Positions 44,508 through 53,745 of a stretch of 64,000 nt of DNA are shown here, one piece after another. Numbering within the stretch: position 1 is the first letter of the stretch; each line of letters opens with the position of its first letter. The position numbers were made by a program, and so were the translations under genes. The stretch is taken from positions 2,356,001-2,420,000 of the forward strand of contig OZ241351.1 of assembly GCA_965200355.1 (NCBI GenBank), written 5' to 3'. A model generated the notes under the pieces. It had not been told where the DNA came from and made no database searches. It saw only the letters and a program-made list of their open reading frames with translations. Source of the DNA: Bin18 sp965200355. Its GTDB lineage: Bacteria > Desulfobacterota > Binatia > Bin18.

Positions 44508-45671
44508 ATGCGTCGAGTTGCCCTGGTTGGGGCGGGACTGTCACGCTTTGGAGTGCGAGCAGCCGGCTTTCGGGAATTGCTGGCCGAGGCCGGTCAGGCC
44601 TGCTTTGCCTCTACTCCGCAGCTGACACCCAAGGACATTGAGGGGCTGGTCGTCGGGGCTGTCCTGCCTGAGCGGGCCGCCTTTCAAAGTCATATTGCCC
44701 CACTTGCCGCGGAAACGCTGGGTATCCAGCCGAACAAACTCTCGGCCCGGACTGAACACATGTGTGCTAGTGGTACCGCCGGCATACGCTATGCCTACGC
44801 CTTTATTGCGGCTGGACTGGCCGACGTCGTTATGGTGCTGGGGGTAGAGAAGCTCAATCTGCCCAATATGGGTGAAGCCGTACTGAATATGGGGGCTGGG
44901 GTGGACCGGGACTGGGAAGCCTGTTTTGGGCTCACCGCCCCGCCTGCCTTTGCCCTCGCTGCTCAACTGCACATGGCCGAATACGGCACAACAGAAGAGC
45001 AATTGGCCCATGTGGCGGTGAAAAACCATACGCATTCAAGCAAGAATCTGTACGCGCATTTTCAAAATGGTGTCACCTTGGATGCGGTCGTCTGCTCGCG
45101 CATGATCGCCTCCCCGCTCCGGCTCTTTATGTGCTCTCCTATCACCGATGGGGCTGCCGCCGTTATCCTGGCAAGCGAAGAGCGTGCCAAAGACCTCACG
45201 GACAAACCGGTCTTTATTCGCGGAACCGGGCAGGCGGTCCACGGGTTTTCCGTCTCCAGCCTCGACCCTGACTATGCCAGTTGGCCAGCCATGCAGCAGG
45301 CCGCTGGGGATGCCTACGCTATGGCCGGGATACCGGCGAGCGGGGTTGATTTTGCCGAGGTCCACGACTGTTTCGCCATTGCCGAGATCATTGCCTATGA
45401 AGAGCTGGGCTTCTGCCCCAAGGGCGAGGGCGGTCTGTTTGTCGCAGAGGGGCGGTCCGATTATGGCGGTGACGTGGTGGTGAATCCGCGCGGCGGGCTG
45501 ATGGGCTGTGGACATCCGCTTGGGGCCACGGGGGTGGCGCAGGCGGTTGAAGCCTTTTGGCAACTCCGTGGGGAAGCCGGCGACCGCCAAGTCCCGGAGG
45601 CGCATATCGGACTGACGCATAATAATAGTGGGATGGGCGAGCATGTGGTCATGATTTACGGACGGGAGTAG
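44508..45671 (+). CDS. Thiolase family protein (SCP-x/acetyl-CoA acetyltransferase-like)
   Basis: 387 residues. The nucleophile Cys86 lies in EHMCASGTAGIRYAYA, and the second site comprises HDCFAIAEI and GGLMGCGHPLGATGVAQAVE. This sequence is of the non-decarboxylating SCP-x-type group that works with DUF35 proteins. It would cleave or condense a CoA-thioester. It is the first gene of a four-gene operon with 6-bp, 4-bp-overlap and 20-bp-overlap junctions. Confidence 0.9.
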   Translation: MRRVALVGAGLSRFGVRAAGFRELLAEAGQACFASTPQLTPKDIEGLVVGAVLPERAAFQSHIAPLAAETLGIQPNKLSARTEHMCASGTAGIRYAYAFIAAGLADVVMVLGVEKLNLPNMGEAVLNMGAGVDRDWEACFGLTAPPAFALAAQLHMAEYGTTEEQLAHVAVKNHTHSSKNLYAHFQNGVTLDAVVCSRMIASPLRLFMCSPITDGAAAVILASEERAKDLTDKPVFIRGTGQAVHGFSVSSLDPDYASWPAMQQAAGDAYAMAGIPASGVDFAEVHDCFAIAEIIAYEELGFCPKGEGGLFVAEGRSDYGGDVVVNPRGGLMGCGHPLGATGVAQAVEAFWQLRGEAGDRQVPEAHIGLTHNNSGMGEHVVMIYGRE

Positions 45672-45677
45672 CAGCCT

Positions 45678-46121
45678 ATGAGCGAGTATTGCCGCGCCAT
45701 TGACCCCTTTCCGCTCCAGGGCCGTAAAAATACTCGTCTGGCACCGTTTTATGCCGCCCTCCGGTCGCAAAAGCTGCTGACCACATTGTGTCCACCGTGT
45801 GCCCTGCGCCACTGGCCGCCGCGTGTCGTCTGCCCGGAGTGCTTGTCAGGTCGGCTCGACTGGATTGCGCTCCCGAGTCGGGGGAGGATCCACGCCTATA
45901 CCATTCAGGACACCGGCGTTCCTCCGGGCTTTCCGCGTCCCTTGATTTTTGCGGTGGTCCTGGTCGGAGGACTCCGGATATTTACTCGCCTGGTTGAAAC
46001 CGAGCCGGGCCAAGTTGAGCGGGGAGGCGCGGTCCGGCTCTTCCCGTCTGCGGTTGGGCAGGACCCCGAAGGTGGAGAGCGCTATGTGCCGACATTTGCC
46101 CTGGTCCAGGAAACCGTATGA
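45678..46121 (+). CDS. Zn-ribbon OB-fold (DUF35) thiolase partner protein
   Basis: 147 residues. The zinc ribbon is CPPCALRHWPPRVVCPEC (two CxxC pairs), followed by an OB-fold with RGRIHAYTIQDTGVPPGF and LIFAVVLVGG. Such proteins bind acyl-CoA and support the adjacent thiolase. The start is 6 bp after the thiolase stop and its own stop overlaps the hydantoinase A ATG, so all three are coupled. Confidence 0.88.
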   Translation: MSEYCRAIDPFPLQGRKNTRLAPFYAALRSQKLLTTLCPPCALRHWPPRVVCPECLSGRLDWIALPSRGRIHAYTIQDTGVPPGFPRPLIFAVVLVGGLRIFTRLVETEPGQVERGGAVRLFPSAVGQDPEGGERYVPTFALVQETV

Positions 46122-48250
46122 AATACAAAGTCGGTATCGATGTCGGCGGCACGTTTACCGATTTTCTTGTCACCGACTCGCAGGGGACGACTCAAGTCTA
46201 TAAGACGCCGACCACGCCACAACAGCCAGCGGTCGGCGTCTTGCAGGGGCTCCAGAAGATCGCCGCTTCTTTTGAGCGCACGCTCTCGGAGTTCCTCGGG
46301 CGCATTCGCGTCATCGTTCATGGGACGACCATTACGACCAATGCCGTCTTGACTGGGGACGGGGCCAAAACCGCCTTGCTGACGACTCGGGGCTTTCGCG
46401 ATGTGCTGAATATGCGTCGGGGGCTGCGCGACCGCCAGTACGATAGCAAATACGGTCCGCTGCTGCCTTTGGTTCCTCGGGCGCATATTTACCCTATTAC
46501 CGAACGGATCAATGTTGAGGGCGCAGTGGTGACCCCCCTGCACGAAGCGGATGTGAGGCAGGCGATTGAGCATATCCGAGCGCAGGCTGTCGAGGCGGTG
46601 GCCGTGAGTTATCTGTGGTCCTTCTTGAATCCAGCCCATGAGCGGCGGACCGGTCAGCTTATCCAGGACGCCTTACCCGAGGTGTATGTGTCCTTATCCT
46701 CCGAAGTGCTGCCGCAAATCCGGGCCTATGAACGACATTCCACCACCGTACTCAATGCCACGGTCGGCCCGCCCCTGGCGCGCTATCTGACCCAGCTTGA
46801 ACGCCAGTTGGACGCCGCGGGGTTTGCTGGCGTCTTGCTCATCATGCAGTCGAATGGCGGTGTGATGTCGCCTCACCTGACCCGACGCTTTGCGGCGAAC
46901 ACGCTCTTATCCGGTCCGGCGGGGGGGCCTATGGCCGGGGTATTCTACGCTGACACCTATGCCTTGCGGGATGTCATCACGGTTGACATGGGCGGGACCA
47001 GTTTTGATGTCTGTCTCATTCACGATCGTCAGCCCGTCACAACAACCGAGGGCGAGATTGGCGGCCATCGGCTTGCTCTCCCCGTGCTGGATATCCACAC
47101 GGTTGGCGCTGGTGGGGGCAGTATTGCCTGGATCGATGCCGGGGGGCTGCTCCAGGTCGGGCCGAAGAGCGCCGGAGCCGAGCCTGGGCCGGTGTGTTAT
47201 GGTCGCGGCGGAATCGAACCCACGGTGACGGATGCCAACTTGGTGCTGGGCTATCTTTGCTCAGACGGGTTGTTAGGCGGGCAGATGCCCCTTGATTATC
47301 ACGGGGCGCAACGCGCGGTGACAAACACGATTGCCGACCCCTTGGGCCTTTCCCCTATTGAGGCCGCCGAGGGTATGTATCGCCTGGTGAATGCGAACAT
47401 GGCGGCGGCACTGCAAGGTGTTTCGGTCGAACGGGGCTATGATCCGCGTGAGTTTGTGCTTGTGGTTGCCGGTGGAGCCGGGCCGCTGCACGCGGGGATG
47501 ATCGCCCGAGAATTGGACATTCCGTTGATTGTGATTCCCCAGGAGTCGTCGGTGTTCTGTGCGGCCGGGATGCTGATTGCTGATTTACAGCACGACTACG
47601 TTCAGACCTTCACCCGAGCCTGGGACGCTCTCGTTCCCACTGAGATCAACCAGACTCTGAGGGAGATTGAAGCGCAGGCCCGAGCAACATTAGCATCGGA
47701 AGGTATCTCGGCGGAGAAAATCCAGCTCCAGCCACGGTTCGATGTGCGTTACGTTGGCCAATTTCATGAAGTCGAAGTCTTGGTCCAGCCCCCTCTCACT
47801 ACGTCTGAGCTGGCCGCCGCGGCCGTCCGTTTTCATCATCTCCATGAGACGCTCTATGGGTATGCCATGCCGGAAGCGCCGTTGGAGATGATCAATCTGC
47901 GGGTCAAGGCGCTGGGGCTTACGGAGAAACCGCGCCGCACCCCAAGTCGGCTTGGAGACACAGACCCGGCCGGCGCGTTCAAAGGCACCCGGCGTGCGTA
48001 TTTCTCCGGGACACCGTATCAGGTTGCTGTTTATGCTGGGGAGCAGTTCGCCTGTGGCATGGCCCTGAGCGGCCCGGCGCTGATTGAACAGGCCAACACC
48101 ACAGTCTTGGTTCCGCCCGGCTATCGGTTAGTCTGTGATGCGTACCGTAATTATGTGATGCACCCGGCCGAGCGACCACTCAGCGCACTCCTCGCCGAGT
48201 TGGGCGGCCGGACACCCCAGGGGGGGCAGGATGCAAACGGACAGGATTGA
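46118..48250 (+). CDS. Hydantoinase A/oxoprolinase family protein (second copy)
   Basis: 710 residues. ATP-binding VGIDVGGTFTDFLVTDSQ (about 4-21), VHGTTITTNAVLTGDGAKTA, DVITVDMGGTSFDVCLIHDR, and VGAGGGSIAWIDAGG are visible. It overlaps DUF35 by 4 bp and hydantoinase B by 20 bp. In carboxylase members the A and B chains form the ATP-driven activating and carboxylating complex; in hydantoinases they hydrolyse cyclic amides. Coupling to thiolase and DUF35 favours a CoA/keto substrate. Confidence 0.92.
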   Translation: MKYKVGIDVGGTFTDFLVTDSQGTTQVYKTPTTPQQPAVGVLQGLQKIAASFERTLSEFLGRIRVIVHGTTITTNAVLTGDGAKTALLTTRGFRDVLNMRRGLRDRQYDSKYGPLLPLVPRAHIYPITERINVEGAVVTPLHEADVRQAIEHIRAQAVEAVAVSYLWSFLNPAHERRTGQLIQDALPEVYVSLSSEVLPQIRAYERHSTTVLNATVGPPLARYLTQLERQLDAAGFAGVLLIMQSNGGVMSPHLTRRFAANTLLSGPAGGPMAGVFYADTYALRDVITVDMGGTSFDVCLIHDRQPVTTTEGEIGGHRLALPVLDIHTVGAGGGSIAWIDAGGLLQVGPKSAGAEPGPVCYGRGGIEPTVTDANLVLGYLCSDGLLGGQMPLDYHGAQRAVTNTIADPLGLSPIEAAEGMYRLVNANMAAALQGVSVERGYDPREFVLVVAGGAGPLHAGMIARELDIPLIVIPQESSVFCAAGMLIADLQHDYVQTFTRAWDALVPTEINQTLREIEAQARATLASEGISAEKIQLQPRFDVRYVGQFHEVEVLVQPPLTTSELAAAAVRFHHLHETLYGYAMPEAPLEMINLRVKALGLTEKPRRTPSRLGDTDPAGAFKGTRRAYFSGTPYQVAVYAGEQFACGMALSGPALIEQANTTVLVPPGYRLVCDAYRNYVMHPAERPLSALLAELGGRTPQGGQDANGQD

Positions 48251-49985
48251 TCCGATCCTGATATCGGTCATTGCCAATCGTTTGGACTCGATTACCAAAG
48301 AAATGGGCCAGACCATGCTGCGGACCTCGCGCTCGCCTATCTTTAGTGAGGCGCGTGATTTTGTGACCGCTATTTATGACCGTCACCTGCGTTTAGTCGC
48401 CCAGACGGCCTATATCCCGATCCTGCTTGCGGCAACGCCCTGGGCCGTGCGCTCAATGGCCGAGACCTATGCCGATGACACGCACGAAGGCGATGTCTTC
48501 ATTCTCAACGACCCGTATCGGGGCAATAACCATCCGCCCGATTTTACGATTGCCAAGCCGGTCTATATCGATGGGGCCCTGCGCTTTTGGGCGGTCACGA
48601 AAGGGCATCAAGCCGACACTGGCGGCGGCGGTGCCGCGGGGTATCACCCGGAAGCACGCGATGTGTGGGACGAAGGGCTACGGATTCCACCCGCCAAACT
48701 CTATGCCCAAGGAAAGGTCAACCGCGGTCTATGGGAAATGATCGTGTCCAATGTGCGCCTGCGGTTTTTGGTCGAGGGCGACCTGCACTGCCTGGTTGGT
48801 GCCGCCAGCCTGGGCGAGCGCAATATCGCTGCACTGGTGAAAAAACATGGCATTGACGTTGTTGAGCACGCGATTGAGCACGTCCTGGCCGCCTCGGAAA
48901 AACAGATGGGCGAGGCAATTCGGATGCTCCCAAACGGCAGGTATCTGGCCGAGCGACAGATTGATAACGATGGCATTGTCCATGACCGGCCGGTGACCAT
49001 CCGGGTCACAGTCGAGGTGCAGGACGAGGTGATTGAGTTCGATTACTCAGGCTCGGATGGCCAAGTCCCTGGGTATGTGAACAGTCCGTTTGCCAATACT
49101 GCTTCTGCGACCTACCTGGCGCTGTTTACACTGGTCAATCCCGATGGGCCGCATAACGCCGGGGCGATGCGTCCGGTGTCCATTGTGGCACCGGTTGGGA
49201 GCGTGGTGAATCCGGTTGCGCCAGCGCCAAGTACGGCCTGTACGGTGCTCACCGGCGAAACCATAACCGAGGCAATCTGGCTGGCCCTGTCCGAGGCTGT
49301 CCCCGAGCGTGTTCAGGCTGCCTGGGGGCGCTGGTGTGCGCCGGCGACCACGGGCCTGAATCCACGCACCGGACGGCCGTTCGGGGAGATTCATTTTTTA
49401 AGCAAAGGGGGCGGCGGAGCCACCGCCGGCTTTGACGGCTGGGACCACATCGGGACTGCCATATGCCTTGGAGGGCTGCGTTCGCCAGACCCCGAACTGC
49501 ACGAATTGGTCAATCCGTATTTTATTGAGCAGTTTGAGTATTGCCAGGATAGTGCCGGGGCTGGGCAATGGCGGGGCGGTATGGGTGTGGTCTATCGCTG
49601 GCGGGTCGAAGCCGACAATATCGCGTGCGCAAACTTTGGGAGCGGGACTCAGCCGGCCACGGCCCCGTTCGGCCTGCGGGGTGGACAGGGCGCACCGCCC
49701 AACCGCCAGGTTTTTCATTATGCAGACGGCCGGACCGAAGAGGCTACGGTCAATTCCACGAGTGTCCTGTCTGAGGGGGATGCGGTGGAACTGCGCTCAA
49801 GTGGCGGCGGTGGATTTGGCGACCCCAAAGAGCGACCTGTCGAAAAAGTCGTGCAAGACGTAAAGGATGGACTGGTCTCGATTGAAAGCGCGCAGCGAGA
49901 CTACGGGGTGGTGATGAATCCAACCACATTGGTTGTTGATGCAAGAAAGACCACGCAATTGCGACGGGATGAAACGGGGGAGTAA
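48231..49985 (+). CDS. Hydantoinase B/oxoprolinase family protein (second copy)
   Basis: 584 residues. DPILISVIANRLDSITKEMG, the segment EGDVFILNDPYRGNNHPPDF, LSKGGGGATAGFDGWDHIGT and SSGGGGFGDPKERPVEKVVQ are HyuB hallmarks. It is shorter and clearly distinct from the copy at 25.7 kb. It starts 20 bp inside the A gene. Its stop (TAA, 49983-49985) abuts a HicA remnant. Confidence 0.92.
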   Translation: MQTDRIDPILISVIANRLDSITKEMGQTMLRTSRSPIFSEARDFVTAIYDRHLRLVAQTAYIPILLAATPWAVRSMAETYADDTHEGDVFILNDPYRGNNHPPDFTIAKPVYIDGALRFWAVTKGHQADTGGGGAAGYHPEARDVWDEGLRIPPAKLYAQGKVNRGLWEMIVSNVRLRFLVEGDLHCLVGAASLGERNIAALVKKHGIDVVEHAIEHVLAASEKQMGEAIRMLPNGRYLAERQIDNDGIVHDRPVTIRVTVEVQDEVIEFDYSGSDGQVPGYVNSPFANTASATYLALFTLVNPDGPHNAGAMRPVSIVAPVGSVVNPVAPAPSTACTVLTGETITEAIWLALSEAVPERVQAAWGRWCAPATTGLNPRTGRPFGEIHFLSKGGGGATAGFDGWDHIGTAICLGGLRSPDPELHELVNPYFIEQFEYCQDSAGAGQWRGGMGVVYRWRVEADNIACANFGSGTQPATAPFGLRGGQGAPPNRQVFHYADGRTEEATVNSTSVLSEGDAVELRSSGGGGFGDPKERPVEKVVQDVKDGLVSIESAQRDYGVVMNPTTLVVDARKTTQLRRDETGE

Positions 49986-50069
49986 AGGGCGACGCTCTCC
50001 TGCAATATGGTAGACATTCCGCCTGTCACATTGAATAGCATCCTAAAACAGGCGGGCCTGAAGGAGTAA
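49986..50069 (+). pseudogene. hicA: Remnant of a HicA toxin C-terminus
   Basis: Directly after the hydantoinase B stop, the same frame reads RATLSCNMVDIPPVTLNSIL then KQAGLKE and a stop. This matches the tail of HicA (VDIPPGTLxSILKQAGL). The N-terminal half, including the catalytic His, is missing, so no toxin activity is expected. A normal 4-bp gap to hicB remains. Confidence 0.7.
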
Positions 50070-50073
50070 GAGA

Positions 50074-50289
50074 ATGCGCTATCTCGTAGTCATTGAAAGA
50101 GGTGAGACGAGTTGGGGGGCTCATGTCCCAGACCTCCCGGGGTGTATTGCAGTGGCAGAGACACGGCAGGAAGTGACGGCTCTTATCAAAGACGCGATTG
50201 ACTTGCATCTGGAAGGTCTGCGTGAGCACGGCGCGCCTATTCCCCCTCCTGCATCCGAAGGCGAGTTTGTTGAAACGGGCGCGGTCTAA
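50074..50289 (+). CDS. hicB: HicB-family antitoxin
   Basis: 71 residues. RYLVVIERGETSWGAHVPDL then PGCIAVAETRQEVTALIKDA is the standard HicB fold; the C-terminus EHGAPIPPPAS matches the tail of the family. It is the partner of the truncated HicA immediately upstream. Without toxin it may only act as a leftover or a regulator. Confidence 0.85.
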   Translation: MRYLVVIERGETSWGAHVPDLPGCIAVAETRQEVTALIKDAIDLHLEGLREHGAPIPPPASEGEFVETGAV

Positions 50290-50381
50290 CCGTTAAGGCC
50301 GAGACGAGCAAGGTCTCAGTCCGTAGGCGGACAGGAATCTATCCTCATCTGGGACCCCAATATAGATAAAGGACCTCTGCC

Positions 50382-51428
50382 ATGCGATTTAGTGTCATGA
50401 TTTGGCCCTACTCGGGCCACACAATAGAACCAGTGGTCCGCCTCGCCCAATGCGCCGAAGCCTGTGACTTTGAGACGGTGTATGTCGGTGATTCACAGAT
50501 GCTGTGGAACGATGTCTATATTTGTCTGGCCTGCTGCGCCCAAGCTACACAAAGGGTGAGACTTGGCCCCGGCGTGACGAATCTGGTCACCCGTCATCCA
50601 ACCGTGACGGCTAATGCCCTGGTCTCACTCAATATGCTCAGCCAGGGCCGGGCCGTGCTCGGTATCGGCGCGGGGGACTCGGCCGTGAGAACCGCGGGCC
50701 TCTCTCCAGCCAAGCGAGACCAACTGCGTCGGGATATCATCCTCATCCGTGATGTGTTGTCCGGCCAAGCGGTGGAAGCTCCGGCGGTGTCCACCGCTGG
50801 AGAAAAGAAAACCTGGGGGCAGGAAGTCCGGCTGAGGGTAGCCGGAGCCGAAGAGTGGGGGAAGGTGCCCATTGAGATTGCGGTCATGAGTCCCCGCGCC
50901 GCGGCACTAGGCGGTGAAATAGGCGACGGCGTGATTGTTGACGGTCATATGGGCGGCAACGGGGAGGGCGCGCGCGCGATGGTTGAGGCGGCGCGCGACG
51001 GTGCGCGTAGAGCGGGCAAGGACCCGGCCCAGCTCCGCTTTATCGCCGCGATTGACGCGGCCATCGACGACGACCGGCGCGCGGCGCTCGATCAAGTGCG
51101 CCCGACCGCGGCGCGGAATATCGCCAACAAACTCTGGCTCCCGGACACGCTTGGCAGTGAGCACGCTGATGTTGTGAAAACAGTGACCGCAAGCTACCGC
51201 TTCTCTGAACATCTTGACTTAACGGCTCAACATCGTGAACTTATTCCTGATGTCGTTGCCCAGAAGTGTACCATTGCCGGCACGCCGCAAGACTGCATTG
51301 ATAAAGCGCATGAACTGCACGCCGCCGGTCTGACCGATATTGCTATTTTTGTGACGACCCAAAATGAAGCCGCGGCGCGCACGACGCTGGAACGATTTGC
51401 CACAGAAGTCATGCCGTCGGTGAGATGA
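50382..51428 (+). CDS. LLM class flavin-dependent oxidoreductase (Mer-like)
   Basis: 348 residues with AAAGGA upstream. MRFSVMIWPYSGHTIEPVVR, the segment YVGDSQMLWNDVYICLACCA, and GRAVLGIGAGDSAVRTAGL place it with the F420/FMN Mer-like branch; it is the nearest relative in the window of the protein at 3.9 kb. It stands at the head of a plus-strand series with an NTF2-like gene. It probably oxidises or reduces a substrate of the hydantoinase-type pathway. Confidence 0.9.
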   Translation: MRFSVMIWPYSGHTIEPVVRLAQCAEACDFETVYVGDSQMLWNDVYICLACCAQATQRVRLGPGVTNLVTRHPTVTANALVSLNMLSQGRAVLGIGAGDSAVRTAGLSPAKRDQLRRDIILIRDVLSGQAVEAPAVSTAGEKKTWGQEVRLRVAGAEEWGKVPIEIAVMSPRAAALGGEIGDGVIVDGHMGGNGEGARAMVEAARDGARRAGKDPAQLRFIAAIDAAIDDDRRAALDQVRPTAARNIANKLWLPDTLGSEHADVVKTVTASYRFSEHLDLTAQHRELIPDVVAQKCTIAGTPQDCIDKAHELHAAGLTDIAIFVTTQNEAAARTTLERFATEVMPSVR

Positions 51429-51462
51429 CCGGGCAGAGAGTCGGGAAAAGGGAGACGCCAAG

Positions 51463-51897
51463 ATGGCTGCCAAAGATATGGTCACACTCTGGGAAGAGCA
51501 TGTGGCCGGCGAGTTTGTTGAAAAAGATGAAGAGCGGTCACTTGCGACTATGGTGGAAGACGCGTTGGTCATGCACATGCCGACGCGCTCCGGCGGAAAG
51601 GGCAAGGCCGAACTCCGCGCCTATTATCGGGATCTGTTCATCCCTTCGATTCCCGAGGAGTGGGACCACCGCATGACAAACCGGGTGGTGAGTGACGCCT
51701 GTATTGTCGAGGAAGCCACCATTCGTATGGTCCACTCGAAGCAGATGGACTGGTTCCTGCCCGGGATTCCTCCAACTGGCAAGACCGTCACGGCGGAACT
51801 CGTCATTATTATTGAATTTCGGGATGGCAAGATGTCCGCTGAGCGCATTTACTGGGATCACGCCGCGGTGCTGCGACAGGTCGGCCATCTCCCATAG
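51463..51897 (+). CDS. Nuclear transport factor 2/SnoaL-like protein
   Basis: 144 residues. The cone-shaped alpha/beta barrel pattern is visible: LWEEHVAGEFVEKDEERSLA, then a central hydrophobic sheet (VMHMPTRSGGKGKAELRAYY), and a final MSAERIYWDHAAVLRQVG. Related proteins act as cyclases, isomerases or binding proteins for hydrophobic ligands. The start follows GGAGACGCC. It lies 34 bp after the LLM gene, so the two are likely co-transcribed. Confidence 0.82.
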   Translation: MAAKDMVTLWEEHVAGEFVEKDEERSLATMVEDALVMHMPTRSGGKGKAELRAYYRDLFIPSIPEEWDHRMTNRVVSDACIVEEATIRMVHSKQMDWFLPGIPPTGKTVTAELVIIIEFRDGKMSAERIYWDHAAVLRQVGHLP

Positions 51898-51963
51898 CCA
51901 CGACTCAGAGCGCCCGGTGGGTCAGCTGGCAAGGGCGCGCCTCACAGACGACAAGGAGGACGC

Positions 51964-53226
51964 ATGAAGAAACGCAGCCCTGCCTACGGCCTTCTCATTC
52001 TCTTCCCCTTGCTGGTATGTGTCAGCGACAGCCCCTCTGCCACGGCGACCGAGCAAGAATCCGCCGTGGATCAAGCCAAGCAAGGCGACCTGCTTGGAGC
52101 CGTGGCCACCTATAAGGCCGCCCACGACCCGGCCGCAAAGCCCGGTCTGGTCACGCTCCAGCAACTCGCCCTTGAGGTCTTGCGATTAGGGCTCCGATTG
52201 GGGGACCCGCATGAGCGAAATGTCGTTGCCGGCATCCTTGGGCGACGAGGCGATGCCGCTGGGATCGTGGTGCTTGATGAGGCATTGCACTCTGACCGGC
52301 CCATGCTCCGCCGGACCGCGGCCGATGCCCTCGGTGATATGGCCACGCCGGACGCGGTCGGACTGCTCCGGCGACTGTATCACACAGACGCAGAAGGCAA
52401 GCGCCTGGCCTTGTCTGGCTTACGGCGGACGCGGGACCGAACGGCGTTGCTGCTCTATCTTGATGCCGTGAATAGTGCGGATACGCGCCTGCGCACCCAA
52501 GGGGCGGGGGGCCTGGGTGAACTCCGCTCTGCGGTGGCGTCTCCGGTGTTACACACTCTCCTCAAAACAGAAAAAGATCCGATCGTTGCCGTCACGCTGG
52601 CCTGGTCGCTGGCGGCGACGGGGGATGCAGCCGGACTCGCCTACCTGACCGCTCAATTGAAGGCGACCAGCGAGCAAATCCGTGACGCCGCGGCTGGGTT
52701 GCTCGGCTCGCTTGACGACCCGAGTATTGTCGTGCTGCTGCGGACCGTCCTGCAATCTGACTCGTCCGAAATGGTCCGCACCACAGCCGCGGCCTCCCTC
52801 ACGCATTTCAAAGATGCGAGTGGTCTGCCCCTTGTTCAACAAGCCTTGGAACATGTTGATTTTCGGATTCGTCTGGCCGCGGCTGTCTCTTTTACCCGTA
52901 TGGACTATGAAACAGCCAAGCCGCTGATTGTGAAAGCCTTACAGGCGCGGGACCCGTTGACCCGTTCCAACGCCTATCAGGTGATTGGTGACAATCAGGA
53001 CGTGAGCGTCGCGTCTCAGGTGATTGAGGCGGTGGAACGGGAACGGGACCTGTACGCCAAGGCGCAAGGGATATGGACGATTGGGCAGATTGGGGGCGAT
53101 GCGAGTGTGCCGCAACTCCTGGACCTGCTGGCCGAGGAAGACGAAACTGTGCGACATGCCTCTGCGGAAGCCTTGGTTCTCATCAGTGAGCGTCTGCTGC
53201 GGCAAGGAGGCCGGCCACAGCCGTAG
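51964..53226 (+). CDS. HEAT-repeat protein, secreted
   Basis: 420 residues. A signal peptide (AYGLLILFPLLVCVSDSPSA) follows Lys/Arg residues, with AAGGAGGA upstream. The rest is PBS-lyase/HEAT repeats of about 31 residues, such as RTAADALGDMATPDAVGLLR and VRTTAAASLTHFKDASGLPL. It is probably a periplasmic scaffold. No enzymatic motif is seen. Confidence 0.85.
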   Translation: MKKRSPAYGLLILFPLLVCVSDSPSATATEQESAVDQAKQGDLLGAVATYKAAHDPAAKPGLVTLQQLALEVLRLGLRLGDPHERNVVAGILGRRGDAAGIVVLDEALHSDRPMLRRTAADALGDMATPDAVGLLRRLYHTDAEGKRLALSGLRRTRDRTALLLYLDAVNSADTRLRTQGAGGLGELRSAVASPVLHTLLKTEKDPIVAVTLAWSLAATGDAAGLAYLTAQLKATSEQIRDAAAGLLGSLDDPSIVVLLRTVLQSDSSEMVRTTAAASLTHFKDASGLPLVQQALEHVDFRIRLAAAVSFTRMDYETAKPLIVKALQARDPLTRSNAYQVIGDNQDVSVASQVIEAVERERDLYAKAQGIWTIGQIGGDASVPQLLDLLAEEDETVRHASAEALVLISERLLRQGGRPQP

Positions 53227-53344
53227 GGCTGGGCGGCCCTTTACGCCTGGGAGGTCGCTTGATAAGAAGCCGTCCTGTTCCGGTTCAGCCTCCGAGAGAA
53301 GCTGGGAGGGAAAATCCGGGAGAAATCCACCAGGGAGGAACTCT

Positions 53345-53734
53345 ATGGCTGCGTTCGACACAGGCTGGATGGAGCGCTGGCAAAACCTCGTGAATCAAGA
53401 CCGTGTGACCAAGATCATTGGTAGACATTTGACCACGGATGTTCTGCTGGCTTTTGGTGAGACCGCCTACATCGTGTCGTTTGTGGGCGGGGCGATCCCG
53501 AAGGTCTCGTCCAATATCGGACCCGAATCGACCTATACGTTTGCCCTGCGTGGCCCGGCGGCAACCTGGACAAAATTTATTCAGCCCATCCCGCCACCTA
53601 TGTATAACGACATCTGGGCGATGGCCCATCCGCTCCACGGACGGCTCCAAATCGAAGGCGATGTCAAAGTCATGTGGCAGAACCTCCGGGCCTTTACCTG
53701 GACGCTTGAGCTGATGCGTAATGTGCAAGAATAG
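53345..53734 (+). CDS. SCP2-like sterol-binding domain protein
   Basis: 129 residues from the ATG at 53345 (AGGGAGGA upstream); a longer open frame upstream overlaps the HEAT gene and was rejected. The segments LTTDVLLAFGETAYIVSFVG, PESTYTFALRGPAATWTKFI and EGDVKVMWQNLRAFTWTLEL are consistent with the SCP2/sterol-carrier fold. It may bind a hydrophobic substrate for the hydrolase (11 bp downstream). The fold is inferred from pattern and context. Confidence 0.6.
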   Translation: MAAFDTGWMERWQNLVNQDRVTKIIGRHLTTDVLLAFGETAYIVSFVGGAIPKVSSNIGPESTYTFALRGPAATWTKFIQPIPPPMYNDIWAMAHPLHGRLQIEGDVKVMWQNLRAFTWTLELMRNVQE

Positions 53735-53745
53735 GAGAAAGAGCC

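Noticed and set aside
53024..53344. N-terminal extension of the SCP2-like protein
   Set aside because: It overlaps the HEAT gene in another frame; AGGGAGGA supports the start at 53345.
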